Counted from the stretch's first letter, positions 53,757-63,035 are shown. The stretch is DNA of 64,000 bases from Hymenobacter qilianensis (GCF_014489555.1 NZ_CP060784.1:3866001-3930000); one strand, 5' to 3'. Notes: generated by a model not told the origin, from the sequence alone. Numbers and translations are program-made.

Positions 53757-53823
53757 TTAAGTAAGCATCCTAAAAAAGCCCCCAGAAACATTCTGGGGGG
53801 ACTTTTTTAGGATGCTTACTTAA
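53757..53823. terminator. Long bidirectional hairpin between accC and bshB1
   Basis: Perfect 22-bp outer arms (TTAAGTAAGCATCCTAAAAA onwards) surround the inverted pair GCCCCCAGAA / TTCTGGGGGGA, where one arm has five C and the other six G plus an A, leaving a bulge. It ends accC and the convergent bshB1 gene. Confidence 0.85.
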
Positions 53824-53861
53824 TGGCAGAGAAGCAGAATTCAATTTTTATCGAAGCTGAT

Positions 53862-54581
53862 TTAAACCAAATCCGACAGCTGCCGCACCCCCAGTGTCCG
53901 CTCGCGGGTGAATCCTTCGCCGAACTCTACTCCTATTAAGTGCCCGAACTCACGGGCGCGAGCTTCCATAAACTTCGAAAAGGCCGGCGTAGACAAATAC
54001 GTAACGGGTTCGGTGCTGTTCGCGTCGAAGAACTGGCTTTTGAAAGCCTGAATTGCCTCCCACTTCTTATCCCAGAACTCCGATATATCAACCACAAAAT
54101 CGGGCGCAATTTGCCGGTCCTGTATATAGTGATATACCAGTTGGGGCCGCCAGGCGGCCTGGGGCTGGCCATTTTCATCCAGCGTTTCAATCATCTTCAG
54201 CCCCGACAGAAAGCACGATTCGGAAGCCAGCTGGGAACCCCGGCCGTGGTCTGGGTGGCGGTCGTGAATGGCATTAAGCAGTACAATATCGGGTCGATAG
54301 CGTCGCACGGCGGCAATTATCGGCAATTGGTGTTCCCGGTCGTTATAAAAAAAGCCGTCGGCCAATCCCAGGTTCTCGCGGGCGTGCAGGCCCAGTATTC
54401 TGGAAGCGGCGGCGGCCTCTGCAGCTCGTATTTCGGGAGTGCCCCGCGTGCCAAGCTCTCCCCGCGTTAAGTCTACTATTCCTATCTTCTTGCCTCGGGA
54501 CGCTTCGGCTAGTAAAGTACCGGCACAGGACATTTCCGCATCGTCGGGGTGGGCGGCGATGGCCAGAATATCTAATTTCAT
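53862..54581 (-). CDS. bshB1: N-acetylglucosaminyl-malate deacetylase of bacillithiol synthesis
   Basis: 239 residues. It deacetylates GlcNAc-malate, the second step to the thiol bacillithiol. PIG-L-type LmbE fold: zinc motif IAAHPDDAEMSCAGTL near the N terminus, then GIVDLTRGELGTRGTPEIRA, and HDRHPDHGRGSQLASES with the second zinc His. C-terminal EFGHLIGVEFGEGFTRER matches the BshB1 subgroup. Other bsh genes are not in the window. Confidence 0.93.
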   Translation of the reverse strand: MKLDILAIAAHPDDAEMSCAGTLLAEASRGKKIGIVDLTRGELGTRGTPEIRAAEAAAASRILGLHARENLGLADGFFYNDREHQLPIIAAVRRYRPDIVLLNAIHDRHPDHGRGSQLASESCFLSGLKMIETLDENGQPQAAWRPQLVYHYIQDRQIAPDFVVDISEFWDKKWEAIQAFKSQFFDANSTEPVTYLSTPAFSKFMEARAREFGHLIGVEFGEGFTRERTLGVRQLSDLV

Positions 54582-54608
54582 GTTGCAGGGGTGGTTAAAA
54601 CGTCAAAT

Positions 54609-54676
54609 GACTTAGCCGGTAAAAGCTGAGGCGTCTGCTGTTGTAGCAGAACAACCAGCGCTTTACCGGCTAAGTC
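54609..54676. terminator. Nested hairpin between the M23 gene and bshB1
   Basis: Perfect outer arms GACTTAGCCGGTAAA / TTTACCGGCTAAGTC enclose an inner stem TCTGCT / AGCAGA. It lies directly after the M23 peptidase gene on the minus strand. No long T run, so it may also be a copy of a repeat. Confidence 0.6.
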
Positions 54677-54699
54677 AGTGAAGAATTCTAGAGGGCAGA

Positions 54700-55817
54700 T
54701 TATTTAATACGCAACGTACGACCGATACGTAAGGTTGACGTGCCACCATTCAGCCGCTTAATCTGACTAACCGATACGCCGTATTTTTCAGCTATTTCGG
54801 AGAGCGTATCGCCACTTCTGATCCTATGCGTTACAATCCGCCGTGCGGCTGTTGGCTTGCTGCTACTGCTGGAGCCAGACCGTGAGCGGCTCTGTAGGGC
54901 TTTACTGTAATAGTTGAACAGAGCCGAGGTAATCTGAAAATTGTCTTGCCGAAGCTTATAATCCGGAAAGTCATACATCCGCTCGGGGTCTATGGGGTTG
55001 CCTTCGTAGCGCACCTCATAGTGAAGGTGCGAGCCTGTGCTGCGGCCCGTATTGCCCCCCAGCCCGATAACTTGTCCAGCTTTCACAAAAGTGCCCGTCG
55101 TAACAAGCGACTTGCTCAGGTGGCCATATAGGGTTTCAATACCGTTATAGTGACGCACCAGCAGATAGTTTCCGTAGCCGCTTCCGTCCCATTTCGAGAT
55201 CCGCACTACCCCATCGAAGGCGGCGCGCACGGTGTCGCCGGTATTCAGATCCAGGTCAACGCCATAGTGCCAGCGGCTACCACGAAACCCAAAATCGGAA
55301 GTGGTAGGCGTCGTACCCAGAGGCATTTTGGCATATCGCTTCCGCGGCGGATCTACCAGCTTCAGCGTGAGCGTATCGCGCAGCCGGCGACCATCAACGC
55401 GATATGGATTGATGTTGCGCGTATCCCAGATGGCGTAATAGCCAGCCACTTTCACCCACGAGCTGTCAATGCGAACCTCGTCAGACACTTCCACGATATG
55501 CTGCTCGCCTTCATTCAGTGAGGTGGTATCCTCACTGACCATCGACAGCTTTTTGGCGGGATTGAAGAAGATTGATTTGGCTGCTTCCGAGTTGTCATCG
55601 GGCAAATCTTCCGTCTTTATAAGAACAGTCGTATCGGGCCGCACGTAGCGGATCGTGGGCGATTTCATGCGGAAGAAATCCTTCCGCTGGCCCGCCGAGC
55701 CACCCTTAGCTTTTGGCTGGGGGCTTTTCGGCGTTGGGCCTGGGCTGAGTTGGGCCACGCAAGCAGCAGCCCAATCATCAACAGGGGCAGTAGCCCATAT
55801 TTCAAAAAATTCAACAA
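54700..55817 (-). CDS. M23 metallopeptidase with LysM domain (one frameshift)
   Basis: About 372 residues after repair. A signal peptide (LNFLKYGLLPLLMIGLLLAW, ending SAQAQ) is followed by a 150-residue region, an M23 zinc domain (FRGSRWHYGVDLDLNTGD with the first His and Asp, GSHLHYEVRYEG with the last His pair), and a C-terminal LysM (THRIRSGDTLSEIAEKYGVS). It should cut or bind peptidoglycan in the periplasm. The frame breaks at a five-G run (55719-55723); one base joins AQRRKAPQPKAKGGSAGQ. The start is uncertain: TTG at 55817 gives the best signal peptide, ATG at 55778 a shorter one. Confidence 0.83.
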
Positions 55818-55952
55818 AAGCGAATGACGTTGAGGCGTTCCTCGCCCCTAAGGGCAGTTTTCAAGATAGCAAGTTAAGCAACCAAACGTGAATGCCTGGT
55901 GGCTAGTGTGTGGCTTATAGGCAAAGAGCCTGGAAAACTTAAATTAAAGAGA

Positions 55953-55997
55953 TGTCATACCAAGCTGAACAAAATGTTTTGCCCGGCTTGGTATGAC
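55953..55997 (-). terminator. Terminator after trxB
   Basis: 12-bp arms GTCATACCAAGC / GCTTGGTATGAC with a 21-nt loop, 18 bp after the trxB stop, followed on the minus strand by ATCTCTTTAATTT. Confidence 0.7.
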
Positions 55998-56014
55998 GTG
56001 AGTTAAAAAATCCT

Positions 56015-56962
56015 TTAATGCTCACCTAAAGCAGCCAGATACCGTTCTGCGTCCAAAGCAGCCATACAGCCTGTGCCAGCCGCCGTCACCGCCTGACGAT
56101 AGGTGTAGTCCTGCACATCACCACAGGCAAACACACCATCGACGTTGGTTTTGGATGAGCCAGGAATCGTTTTCAAATACCCTTGCTCATCGTGGTGCAG
56201 AAAGGGCTGAAAAATCTTGGAATTAGGTTCGTGCCCGATAGCAACAAAAAAGCCCTCCACCGGAATTTCACGCGTTTCATGAGTCATCGTATTCTTCACG
56301 CGCACCGCTTCCACGGCATGCTCGCCCAGAATTTCGTCGGTTACCGTGTTCCACAGAACCTCTATTTTGGGGTTGTCGACTACACGCTTCTGCATGATTT
56401 TCGAAGCGCGCATCTCACCCTTCCGCACAATCATGTACACTTTCGAGCACAGGTTGGCTAGATACGTTGCCTCCTCAGCCGCCGTATCGCCAGCGCCTAC
56501 AATGGCAACTTCCTTACCGCGATAAAAGAAACCGTCGCAAACAGCACAAGCCGATACACCCGAGCCATTCAGCCGTGCTTCTGACTCTAGGCCAAGCCAC
56601 TTAGCCGAAGCACCAGTAGCGATAATCACAGTATCGGCGGTGATGGTTTTATGCTCGTCAATAGTTACCTGGTGCGGATGACCCGAAAAGTCCACTGCCG
56701 TGGCCAGACCATAACGGACATCCGTTCCAAAGCGCGCCGCCTGGTTTTTCAAGTCTTCCATCATAGCCGGCCCCATCACCCCATCCGGGTAACCAGGAAA
56801 GTTCTCGACGTCGTTAGTAATAGTAAGCTGTCCACCGGGCTGCAAACCTTGATACATAACGGGCTGCATATTAGCACGGGCGGCATAAATAGCTGCTGTA
56901 TAGCCGGCTGGTCCCGAACCGATAATCAAACACTTTACGTGTTCCGAATTGGTATTTTCCAT
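56015..56962 (-). CDS. trxB: Thioredoxin reductase
   Basis: About 315 residues from MENTNSEHVKCLIIG. It reduces thioredoxin with NADPH. FAD-binding CLIIGSGPAGYTAAIYAARA, the redox pair in GVSACAVCDGFFYRG, NADPH-binding VAIVGAGDTAAEEATYLANL, and the C-terminal FAD motif GVFACGDVQDYTYRQAVTAA. The open frame continues 49 residues upstream without family character, so I used the Met before the FAD motif. Confidence 0.95.
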   Translation of the reverse strand: MENTNSEHVKCLIIGSGPAGYTAAIYAARANMQPVMYQGLQPGGQLTITNDVENFPGYPDGVMGPAMMEDLKNQAARFGTDVRYGLATAVDFSGHPHQVTIDEHKTITADTVIIATGASAKWLGLESEARLNGSGVSACAVCDGFFYRGKEVAIVGAGDTAAEEATYLANLCSKVYMIVRKGEMRASKIMQKRVVDNPKIEVLWNTVTDEILGEHAVEAVRVKNTMTHETREIPVEGFFVAIGHEPNSKIFQPFLHHDEQGYLKTIPGSSKTNVDGVFACGDVQDYTYRQAVTAAGTGCMAALDAERYLAALGEH

Positions 56963-57108
56963 TTCTGGTGAAAGCGGAGATGCAATAAAAAAATTGAATA
57001 TGGCCTGGGTGCTCGTTTGAGCTTCAAACGCCACAGCAATAGTAGCAAAAAAGCCCCCAGTTATCATTTCAGAGTACATCTGAAGGAATGCTACTACCAC
57101 GTGTAACA

Positions 57109-57138
57109 AAAAACCCCAACGAATAGGCTGGGGTTTTT
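57109..57138 (-). terminator. Terminator of rpoD
   Basis: AAAAACCCCA and TGGGGTTTTT form a 10-bp stem with a 10-nt loop, 19 bp after the stop; the stem itself ends in a T run. Confidence 0.9.
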
Positions 57139-57156
57139 GAGGCTGGGGGGCAAAAT

Positions 57157-58020
57157 TTACCCCAGATAAGGCTTCAGGGCTTTGGAGCGCGAAGTGTGGC
57201 GCAAGCGGCGAATAGCCTTCTCTTTGATCTGGCGAACCCGCTCCCGAGTCAGGCTAAACTTCTCACCAATTTCTTCCAGTGTAAGCGAATGCTCGCCATT
57301 CAAACCGAAGTAAAGGGTAATCACATCCGCTTCACGCTTGGTAAGCGTAGAGAGGGCGCGCTGCACTTCTTTGCGCAGTGAGTCGTTCATTAGGCCCGTA
57401 TCAGGCGATTCCTCGTCTTCATTTTCGAGCACGTCGAGTAGGCGGTTCTCTTCGCCTTGCACGAACGGCGCGTCTACGGACACGTGACGGCCTGAAATCT
57501 TGAGCGTATCTACTACCTCAGAGGTAGTCAGTTCCAGTACTTCGGCAATCTCTTCGGGCGAGGGCTCCCGCTCAAATTTTTGCTCCAGTTCAGAGAAGGA
57601 TTTCGAAATTTTGTTTAGGGAACCAACCCGGTTCAGCGGCAAGCGCACAATGCGCGACTGCTCGGCCAAGGCTTGCAGAATGGACTGACGAATCCACCAT
57701 ACGGCATAAGAAATAAACTTAAAGCCGCGGGTTTCATCAAAGCGCTTAGCTGCCTTAATCAAGCCAAGGTTGCCCTCATTGATCAAGTCGCCCAGCGAAA
57801 GCCCCTGGTTCTGATATTGCTTGGCTACTGATACCACGAAGCGAAGATTGGCTTTGGTAAGCTTTTCCAGTGCTTGTTGGTCACCTTCCCTAATCCGCTG
57901 CGCCAGCGTTACCTCCTCGTCGGGGGTGAGCAAATCCACTTTGCCAATCTCCTGGAGGTATTTATCCAGCGACTGGCTTTCGCGGTTGGTGATTTGCTTG
58001 CTGATTTTAAGCTGTCTCAT
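57157..58020 (-). CDS. rpoD: Primary sigma factor, short Bacteroidota form
   Basis: 287 residues. Regions 1.2 to 4.2 are present without the long N-terminal part of E. coli sigma-70: region 1.2 SLDKYLQEIGKVDLLTPDEE, region 2 LRFVVSVAKQYQNQGLSLGD with the -10 recognition helix SYAVWWIRQSILQALAEQSR, region 3 around SLNKISKSFSELEQKFERE, region 4 with SLTLEEIGEKFSLTRERVRQ. Known: this factor directs the TTG / TAnnTTTG promoters found across the window. Confidence 0.96.
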   Translation of the reverse strand: MRQLKISKQITNRESQSLDKYLQEIGKVDLLTPDEEVTLAQRIREGDQQALEKLTKANLRFVVSVAKQYQNQGLSLGDLINEGNLGLIKAAKRFDETRGFKFISYAVWWIRQSILQALAEQSRIVRLPLNRVGSLNKISKSFSELEQKFEREPSPEEIAEVLELTTSEVVDTLKISGRHVSVDAPFVQGEENRLLDVLENEDEESPDTGLMNDSLRKEVQRALSTLTKREADVITLYFGLNGEHSLTLEEIGEKFSLTRERVRQIKEKAIRRLRHTSRSKALKPYLG

Positions 58021-58128
58021 TGCGGGCGCGAAAGAGTTGTATTATGATAGTTATTGAACATTACTGATACCTTTTACGGGTACTGGCTAGTTTTGGGCAA
58101 CATGCCGGTACCCGCGAAAGTTCGAAGA

Positions 58129-60294
58129 CTAGGCTTGGGCTTCACCATTATCGGCGGCTGTACGCTCGGGCCGTGGCAATAAAACCTTGCGCGAGAGACG
58201 GTATTTGCCGGTCTTCTTATCGATATCAAGCAGTTTTACGTCAATTTCCTGACCAACTTCCAGCACACCTTCCAAGCTATTCAGGCGCTCGTGGCCTACT
58301 TCTGAAATGTGCAAAAGGCCGTCTTTGCCAGGCATAATTTCTACGAAAGCACCATAAGGCTGGATGCTGCGAACTTTACCCTTGTAGGTTTCACCTATTT
58401 CTGGCTGAGCTGCAATAGCACGGATGCGGCCAATGGCTGCTTCCATATCCTCTTGGTTCGATGCGTAAATGCTTACGTGACCTTTCTCGTCCTTCTCCTC
58501 GATAATTACCGTAGCGTTGGTGTCCTTCTGGATCTGCTGAATGACTTTGCCACCGGGTCCGATAATAGCACCGATAAACTCTTTCTCAATCAGCATCTTG
58601 TGCGAACGAGGTGTATGCGGCTTCATGTCGGCGGCGGGCTGGCTGATGGTTTTAGCCATTTCGCCTAAGATGTGCAGACGGCCTTCGCGAGCCTGGTGCA
58701 GAGCAGCAGTCAGGATTTCGCTGCTCAACCCCTGGATTTTGATATCCATCTGGCATGCCACGATTCCTTTCTCAGTGCCCGTCACTTTGAAGTCCATATC
58801 ACCCAAGTGATCTTCATCACCCAAGATGTCAGACAACACAGCATACTCGCCGGTCTCTTTATCTTGTACAAGGCCCATTGCGATACCGGATACTGCGGCG
58901 CGAACTTTCACACCTGCATCCATCAGTGCCAATGAACCAGCACAAACCGTAGCCATCGACGAAGAGCCGTTTGACTCCAGAATATCCGATACAATACGAA
59001 TAGTGTAAGGGTTCTCGTCTTCACCTGGTAATACACGCTTTAAAGAGCGCATAGCCAAGTTACCGTGGCCAATTTCCCGACGGCCAGGACCGCGGTTAGG
59101 TTTTACTTCGCCAGTCGAGAAGGCCGGAAAGTTGTAGTGTAGCATAAACTTGCTATAGCCCGAAAGCATAGCAGAGTCAATAATTTGCTCATCCAATTTA
59201 GTACCCAAAGTCACCGTAGTCAGCGACTGAGTTTCACCGCGTGTAAACAAAGCAGAGCCGTGTGCACCGGGCAGATAGTTAATTTCGCTCCAGATAGGAC
59301 GGATTTCCGTGAGTTGACGACCATCTAAGCGCGTACGCTCCTTGATCATCATGTCGCGGATAGCCTTCTTCTCTGCTGATGCGTGGTAGCGGCTGAACAT
59401 TTTCATGTTCAGTTCGGGCTGCTCAGCTATAAGTGTTTCGAGCAACTCCTTCTTGATAGCACTAAAGCCTTCCTTACGGCCCGCCTTGCTAGTATTGCCA
59501 GAGTAAGCTACGGTATAGGCCTTCTGATAAACAGCATCAGTAATACGCTGCTTCAGTTCGGCATCCTCTTCGTATTTTGGATAATCACGCTTTACAGCAG
59601 CCTTCTCCACTACAGCGCCCAGCTCCATCTGCACGCGTACCTGCTCCTTAATCGCTTCATGAGCATAAGCAATGGCTTGCACCATTTCCTCTTCGCTCAC
59701 TTCATTCATCTCGCCCTCTACCATCGCCACCGAGTCGGCGGTAGCACCAACGATGAGGTCGATGTCTGCGCGGGCAATGTCGGAGGTTTTGGGGTTGATT
59801 TGCAGCTTACCATCGATACGCGCTACGCGTACTTCTGAAATAGGGCCAGCAAATGGGATATCAGAAACAGACAGTGCAGCTGAGGCGGCTAGAGCAGCCA
59901 AGGCATCAGGCTGGACATCCTTATCTGCTGATATCAGCGAAATCATCACCTGCACCTCATAGTGATAATCCTTGGGGAACATGGGGCGCAAAATGCGGTC
60001 GACCAAACGGCTAACGAGGATTTCGGAGTCCGACAAGCGACCTTCGCGGCGCTGAAATGAACCAGGAATTTTGCCGGCCGAGCCAAACTTCTCCTGATAA
60101 TCAACTGATAAAGGCAAGAAATCAACGCCTTCGCGCTGGCTGGGCTGCGAAACCACCGTAGCCAGCAGCATGGCATCGCCAAGGCGTACCACTACCGCCC
60201 CATCGGCGAATTTGGCCAATTTGCCAGTTTCAAGGGTTATCTGCCGACCATCTGGCAGCGTAATAGTTTTGGTAATAGCGTGGTAATTAGGCAT
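58129..60294 (-). CDS. pnp: Polynucleotide phosphorylase
   Basis: 721 residues. 3'-5' phosphorolytic RNase. Two RNase PH domains: the first from KTITLPDGRQITLETGKLAK, the second with the active phosphorolytic site around LFTRGETQSLTTVTLGTKLD and IRIVSDILESNGSSSMATVC. A KH domain follows (IGAIIGPGGKVIQQIQKDTN), then an S1 domain (YKGKVRSIQPYGAFVEIMPG). Downstream of rpsO on the same strand, the order seen in most bacteria. Confidence 0.97.
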   Translation of the reverse strand: MPNYHAITKTITLPDGRQITLETGKLAKFADGAVVVRLGDAMLLATVVSQPSQREGVDFLPLSVDYQEKFGSAGKIPGSFQRREGRLSDSEILVSRLVDRILRPMFPKDYHYEVQVMISLISADKDVQPDALAALAASAALSVSDIPFAGPISEVRVARIDGKLQINPKTSDIARADIDLIVGATADSVAMVEGEMNEVSEEEMVQAIAYAHEAIKEQVRVQMELGAVVEKAAVKRDYPKYEEDAELKQRITDAVYQKAYTVAYSGNTSKAGRKEGFSAIKKELLETLIAEQPELNMKMFSRYHASAEKKAIRDMMIKERTRLDGRQLTEIRPIWSEINYLPGAHGSALFTRGETQSLTTVTLGTKLDEQIIDSAMLSGYSKFMLHYNFPAFSTGEVKPNRGPGRREIGHGNLAMRSLKRVLPGEDENPYTIRIVSDILESNGSSSMATVCAGSLALMDAGVKVRAAVSGIAMGLVQDKETGEYAVLSDILGDEDHLGDMDFKVTGTEKGIVACQMDIKIQGLSSEILTAALHQAREGRLHILGEMAKTISQPAADMKPHTPRSHKMLIEKEFIGAIIGPGGKVIQQIQKDTNATVIIEEKDEKGHVSIYASNQEDMEAAIGRIRAIAAQPEIGETYKGKVRSIQPYGAFVEIMPGKDGLLHISEVGHERLNSLEGVLEVGQEIDVKLLDIDKKTGKYRLSRKVLLPRPERTAADNGEAQA

Positions 60295-60439
60295 CGGAAA
60301 GATTGCTTAGAAAAGCGACAGCGGGCGAGCAGCCAAAAAAACAGTACCGGCCTCCGGTATTATTTTACTCTAGAATTGTCTGGGGGGCTTTTTTATAATG
60401 TAACAGTTTGCCTTACCCAAAAGGTGACCCAAGGGGTCA

Positions 60440-60480
60440 AAAAAAGAGCAGGGAACCCTCTAAAGAGGGCTCCCTGCTCC
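60440..60480 (-). terminator. Terminator of rpsO
   Basis: Stem GAGCAGGGA / TCCCTGCTC with an inner ACCCTC / GAGGGC pairing, followed on the minus strand by TTTTTTT. It lies 12 bp after the rpsO stop and before pnp, so part of the transcripts should end here. Confidence 0.9.
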
Positions 60481-60491
60481 TACGGACGGGA

Positions 60492-60767
60492 TTACTTGCG
60501 GATACCCAGCTCCTTAATAATTGCGCGGTAGCGGTTGATCTCGCGGTGCTGCAGATAGTCAAGCAGGCGACGACGCTTACCTACAAGCTTAAGCAAGCCT
60601 AAGCGAGTCGAAAAGTCTTTTTTGTTAACCTTCAGGTGCTCCGTCAGGTGATTGATGCGGTGCGTAAACAGCGCAATTTGTGATTCAGCCGAACCGGTAT
60701 CGGTGGCAGACTTGGATAGGCTATTTTCAGCGAAAATAGTCTGTTTTGCTTCGGTAGTGAGTTTCAT
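60492..60767 (-). CDS. rpsO: Ribosomal protein S15
   Basis: 91 residues. Binds the central domain of 16S rRNA. Family pattern: SATDTGSAESQIALFTHRIN with HLTEHLKVNKKDFSTRLGLL and VGKRRRLLDYLQHREINRYR. In many bacteria S15 represses its own message; no pseudoknot could be judged by eye here. Confidence 0.97.
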   Translation of the reverse strand: MKLTTEAKQTIFAENSLSKSATDTGSAESQIALFTHRINHLTEHLKVNKKDFSTRLGLLKLVGKRRRLLDYLQHREINRYRAIIKELGIRK

Positions 60768-60804
60768 CGGCAGATAGGAGTTACCCGTCTGGAATTAAAA
60801 TATG

Positions 60805-60837
60805 AGAAAAAAGGCCACCCCGCATCTCGGAGTGGCC
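60805..60837 (-). terminator. Terminator between lptG and rpsO
   Basis: On the minus strand GGCCACTCC / GGGGTGGCC (with GAGATGC loop) is followed by TTTTTTCTCAT. Confidence 0.88.
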
Positions 60838-60940
60838 GCAAAGGTAAGAGTTTTTATGGCTCGTTGTTCGTTTTTGACCGTTCAGATTTGCACTTCTGGC
60901 TTTGGAGCTTGGATTAGATGCCACAAATAAGTAAAAGCAA

Positions 60941-62372
60941 CTAGGATGCGCGGCGGTAACCACGAAAGGGCCAGCGAATTTTGGCTGGTAGTCGGCGCCA
61001 GAAATCCACTTCAAGTACGCCCGAGTCGCGCCGTGCTTGGTATAGAAAAAACAGTCCTACAGGCAACAGCAGTGCATCAGCAATCCACATGCCTAGCCCT
61101 ACCGGCAGCACACCTTCGCGCCCATACTTCTCTCCCATGATGGAGGCCACGTAATAAATAATAAAGAACAGTATAGAAATCAGCACTGGCACGCCCAAGC
61201 CACCTTTCTTAATAATGGCCCCCAGCGGTGCGCCAATCAAAAACATAATCAATACAGCAGCTGACTGCGTGTACTTGCGGTAAATCTCAATGCGATAGTT
61301 GCCGGTTTCACGGGCTAATGTTGAAAGGCGCTCAACTGAGCTACTCAAGTAGCCACGCAAGTTGCGGGCCCGGTTGGTGGCCTGTTGCACTTGGTTGAGC
61401 GTGAGGGGGGCAATTCTTTGGTTGATACCTGCCAGTTCGCCACCCGCTGATTGGCAGCTTGCCCAGTAGTATCAAGCCGCATATGCACATAATAGGGGTT
61501 CAGCATCCGCACTTGTTGTTGTCGCTCGGTACCAAGGCGCTTATGCAGCGAATCAGTGTACTGATGCAGACGCGGCAGATCCATCATCATTTTGTTCTCC
61601 GTGAACAGCTCCTGCTGCGTCCGGTTCAAATCAAAAGACGCTAAAGAGAACGTAATCAAGTTGCGCGAAAAAGCTTGGCGCACGAAGCTCGCTCCTGCCC
61701 TATTTCGAACATCGGGCTGCTCCAGATACATGACGCCATCGAATAACTCCAACCCCAAATATTGCCCCCAAAGCGCATAAACATCCGGCCAGAATCAGCC
61801 AGAATAACCTTGGAGTTACCGTCTGTATTGGTGTGGTCATAAATCATGACGCCCTTAAGCAGGTCGCCATTCTCACCAGCCTTCTGATTCACCTTAATAG
61901 TATAGCCGGGAATACCGTTATAGAACACACCCTCCCGAATATCCAAGGACAGTTTCTGTTGGCGCACATCCCACAGCAAGCTGTAGGCGTTCAGATTAGC
62001 CTTTGGAACGATGGTATTATTAAACCAGAATGCTCCAACGGCCAACACCAAGCTTACCAGCAGCACCGGTCTCAGAATACGGGTTAGCGAAATTCCAGAA
62101 GTCTTGATAGCAGTCAGTTCCTGGTGTTCGCCCAATGTTCCATAAGTCATGAGCGACGATAGCAGCACCGCCAAAGGCAGCGCAATTGGTACCATCAGGA
62201 CACTAAAAAAGAATAATAACTGGCCAATGACCGCGAAACCGAGGTCTTTGCCAATTATATCATCCATGTATTTGAGCATATACTGCGTCAGCAGGATAAA
62301 CTCCACCACTGCGAACGTAAGTAAAAAAGGGCCAGCAAAGGCCTTCAGAATCAGTTTGTCGAGTTTTTTCAT
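60941..62372 (-). CDS. lptG: LptF/LptG-family LPS export permease (two frameshifts)
   Basis: About 477 residues after repair. Inner-membrane part of the Lpt bridge. Three helices at the start (LLTFAVVEFILLTQYMLKYM, LFFFSVLMVPIALPLAVLLS), a beta-jellyroll periplasmic domain in the middle (AGENGDLLKGVMIYDHTN), and three helices at the end (AAVLIMFLIGAPLGAIIKKG, GVPVLISILFFIIYYVASIM). Two breaks: a five-C run (61765-61769) and a six-G run (61405-61410). One base in each restores MRFGGQYLGLELFDGVMYLE and KELPPLTLNQVQQATNRAR. F or G subtype cannot be fixed by eye. Confidence 0.87.
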
Positions 62373-62485
62373 TGATCAACCAGAAATGTACCGCTGGGGG
62401 GCATTTCCACTAAAAAGGAGCAGTAGGTAAACGTAGCTACTGCCCGTTTAGCTTCTGCTCCTTCAATTTTTATAATTAACCCGAC

Positions 62486-62899
62486 TTATCCGCCTACTTG
62501 TTCCCGCAACTTAACAATCAGGCTATCCCACATTTCCTGCAACTCCTCCTCATCCGTTTCTTCCGAGTAGTCTAGCACCCGCAGATATACCTCTTGTGTT
62601 AGCTGAGATTCTTCCAACGTAAAGTCGAGGTAGCTCGCATCCGGCGTCAGTCGTTTGTTCTGATCCAGAAACACATAGCGCACCGACCGATTGGTGCGAT
62701 GTGAACTCATCTCGGCGTAGTGAGGCTGATTATCCCAGATAAAATTGAAGCGGTGATCCTCATCAATGCGCACGTCCTGACAAAACCACTGCGTCAGCCC
62801 TGATGCTGAAGCCAAATATGGGTACAGAATTTTGGTTGATGCATTAATAGGGTATTCCACCGAAAAACGGTGTTTTGAGCGAGTTGCAGAGAGAGGCAT
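62486..62899 (-). CDS. START-like (AHSA1-type) domain protein
   Basis: 137 residues from the Met of MPLSATRSKHRFSVEYP. A helix-grip fold: SVEYPINASTKILYPYLASA, GLTQWFCQDVRIDEDHRFNF, VRYVFLDQNKRLTPDASYLD, LDFTLEESQLTQEVYLRVLD, and a long C-terminal helix rich in acidic residues. This subgroup is found throughout Bacteroidota; the ligand is unknown. It stands alone, with tRNA-Met following on the other strand. Confidence 0.85.
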   Translation of the reverse strand: MPLSATRSKHRFSVEYPINASTKILYPYLASASGLTQWFCQDVRIDEDHRFNFIWDNQPHYAEMSSHRTNRSVRYVFLDQNKRLTPDASYLDFTLEESQLTQEVYLRVLDYSEETDEEELQEMWDSLIVKLREQVGG

Positions 62900-62988
62900 A
62901 AGGTAGATATATAAAAGAACGGCATCACTCCTACCCAAGACATATGGCAGGTAGTGGGCAATATACACGGGTTTTTTTTTACTAAGGA

Positions 62989-63020
62989 TTGCGTCGGGTC
63001 AAATCTTGTGCCTACCTTTG
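62989..63020 (+). promoter_or_regulatory. Promoter of tRNA-Met
   Basis: TTG at 62989-62991, 21 nt, TACCTTTG at 63013-63020. The tRNA begins 15 bp downstream. Confidence 0.7.
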
Positions 63021-63035
63021 CGGCACCAAAAACCC

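Larger units (their letters stand above)
968..62402. repeat. Dispersed motif AAAWNGCCCCCCAG (about 50 copies)
   Basis: Short motif with a C6 core, mostly preceded by an A/T tract and followed by A or AG. Starts of the seven-base core GCCCCCC or GGGGGGC include 968, 1296, 1486, 4684, 6063, 7038, 7790, 7808, 8153, 9710, 12275, 14691, 15148, 15243, 20152, 20373, 21593, 24001, 24221, 24456, 25082, 26579, 29846, 31312, 32832, 34039, 35154, 35557, 40689, 40976, 41184, 42720, 44695, 44819, 46131, 46748, 48812, 50095, 50113, 50544, 50573, 52078, 53539, 55054, 57145, 60382 and 62396. The two orientations are about equal. Many further copies have only five C or G. Copies lie in genes and in gaps; inverted pairs form terminators. 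Confidence 0.85.
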
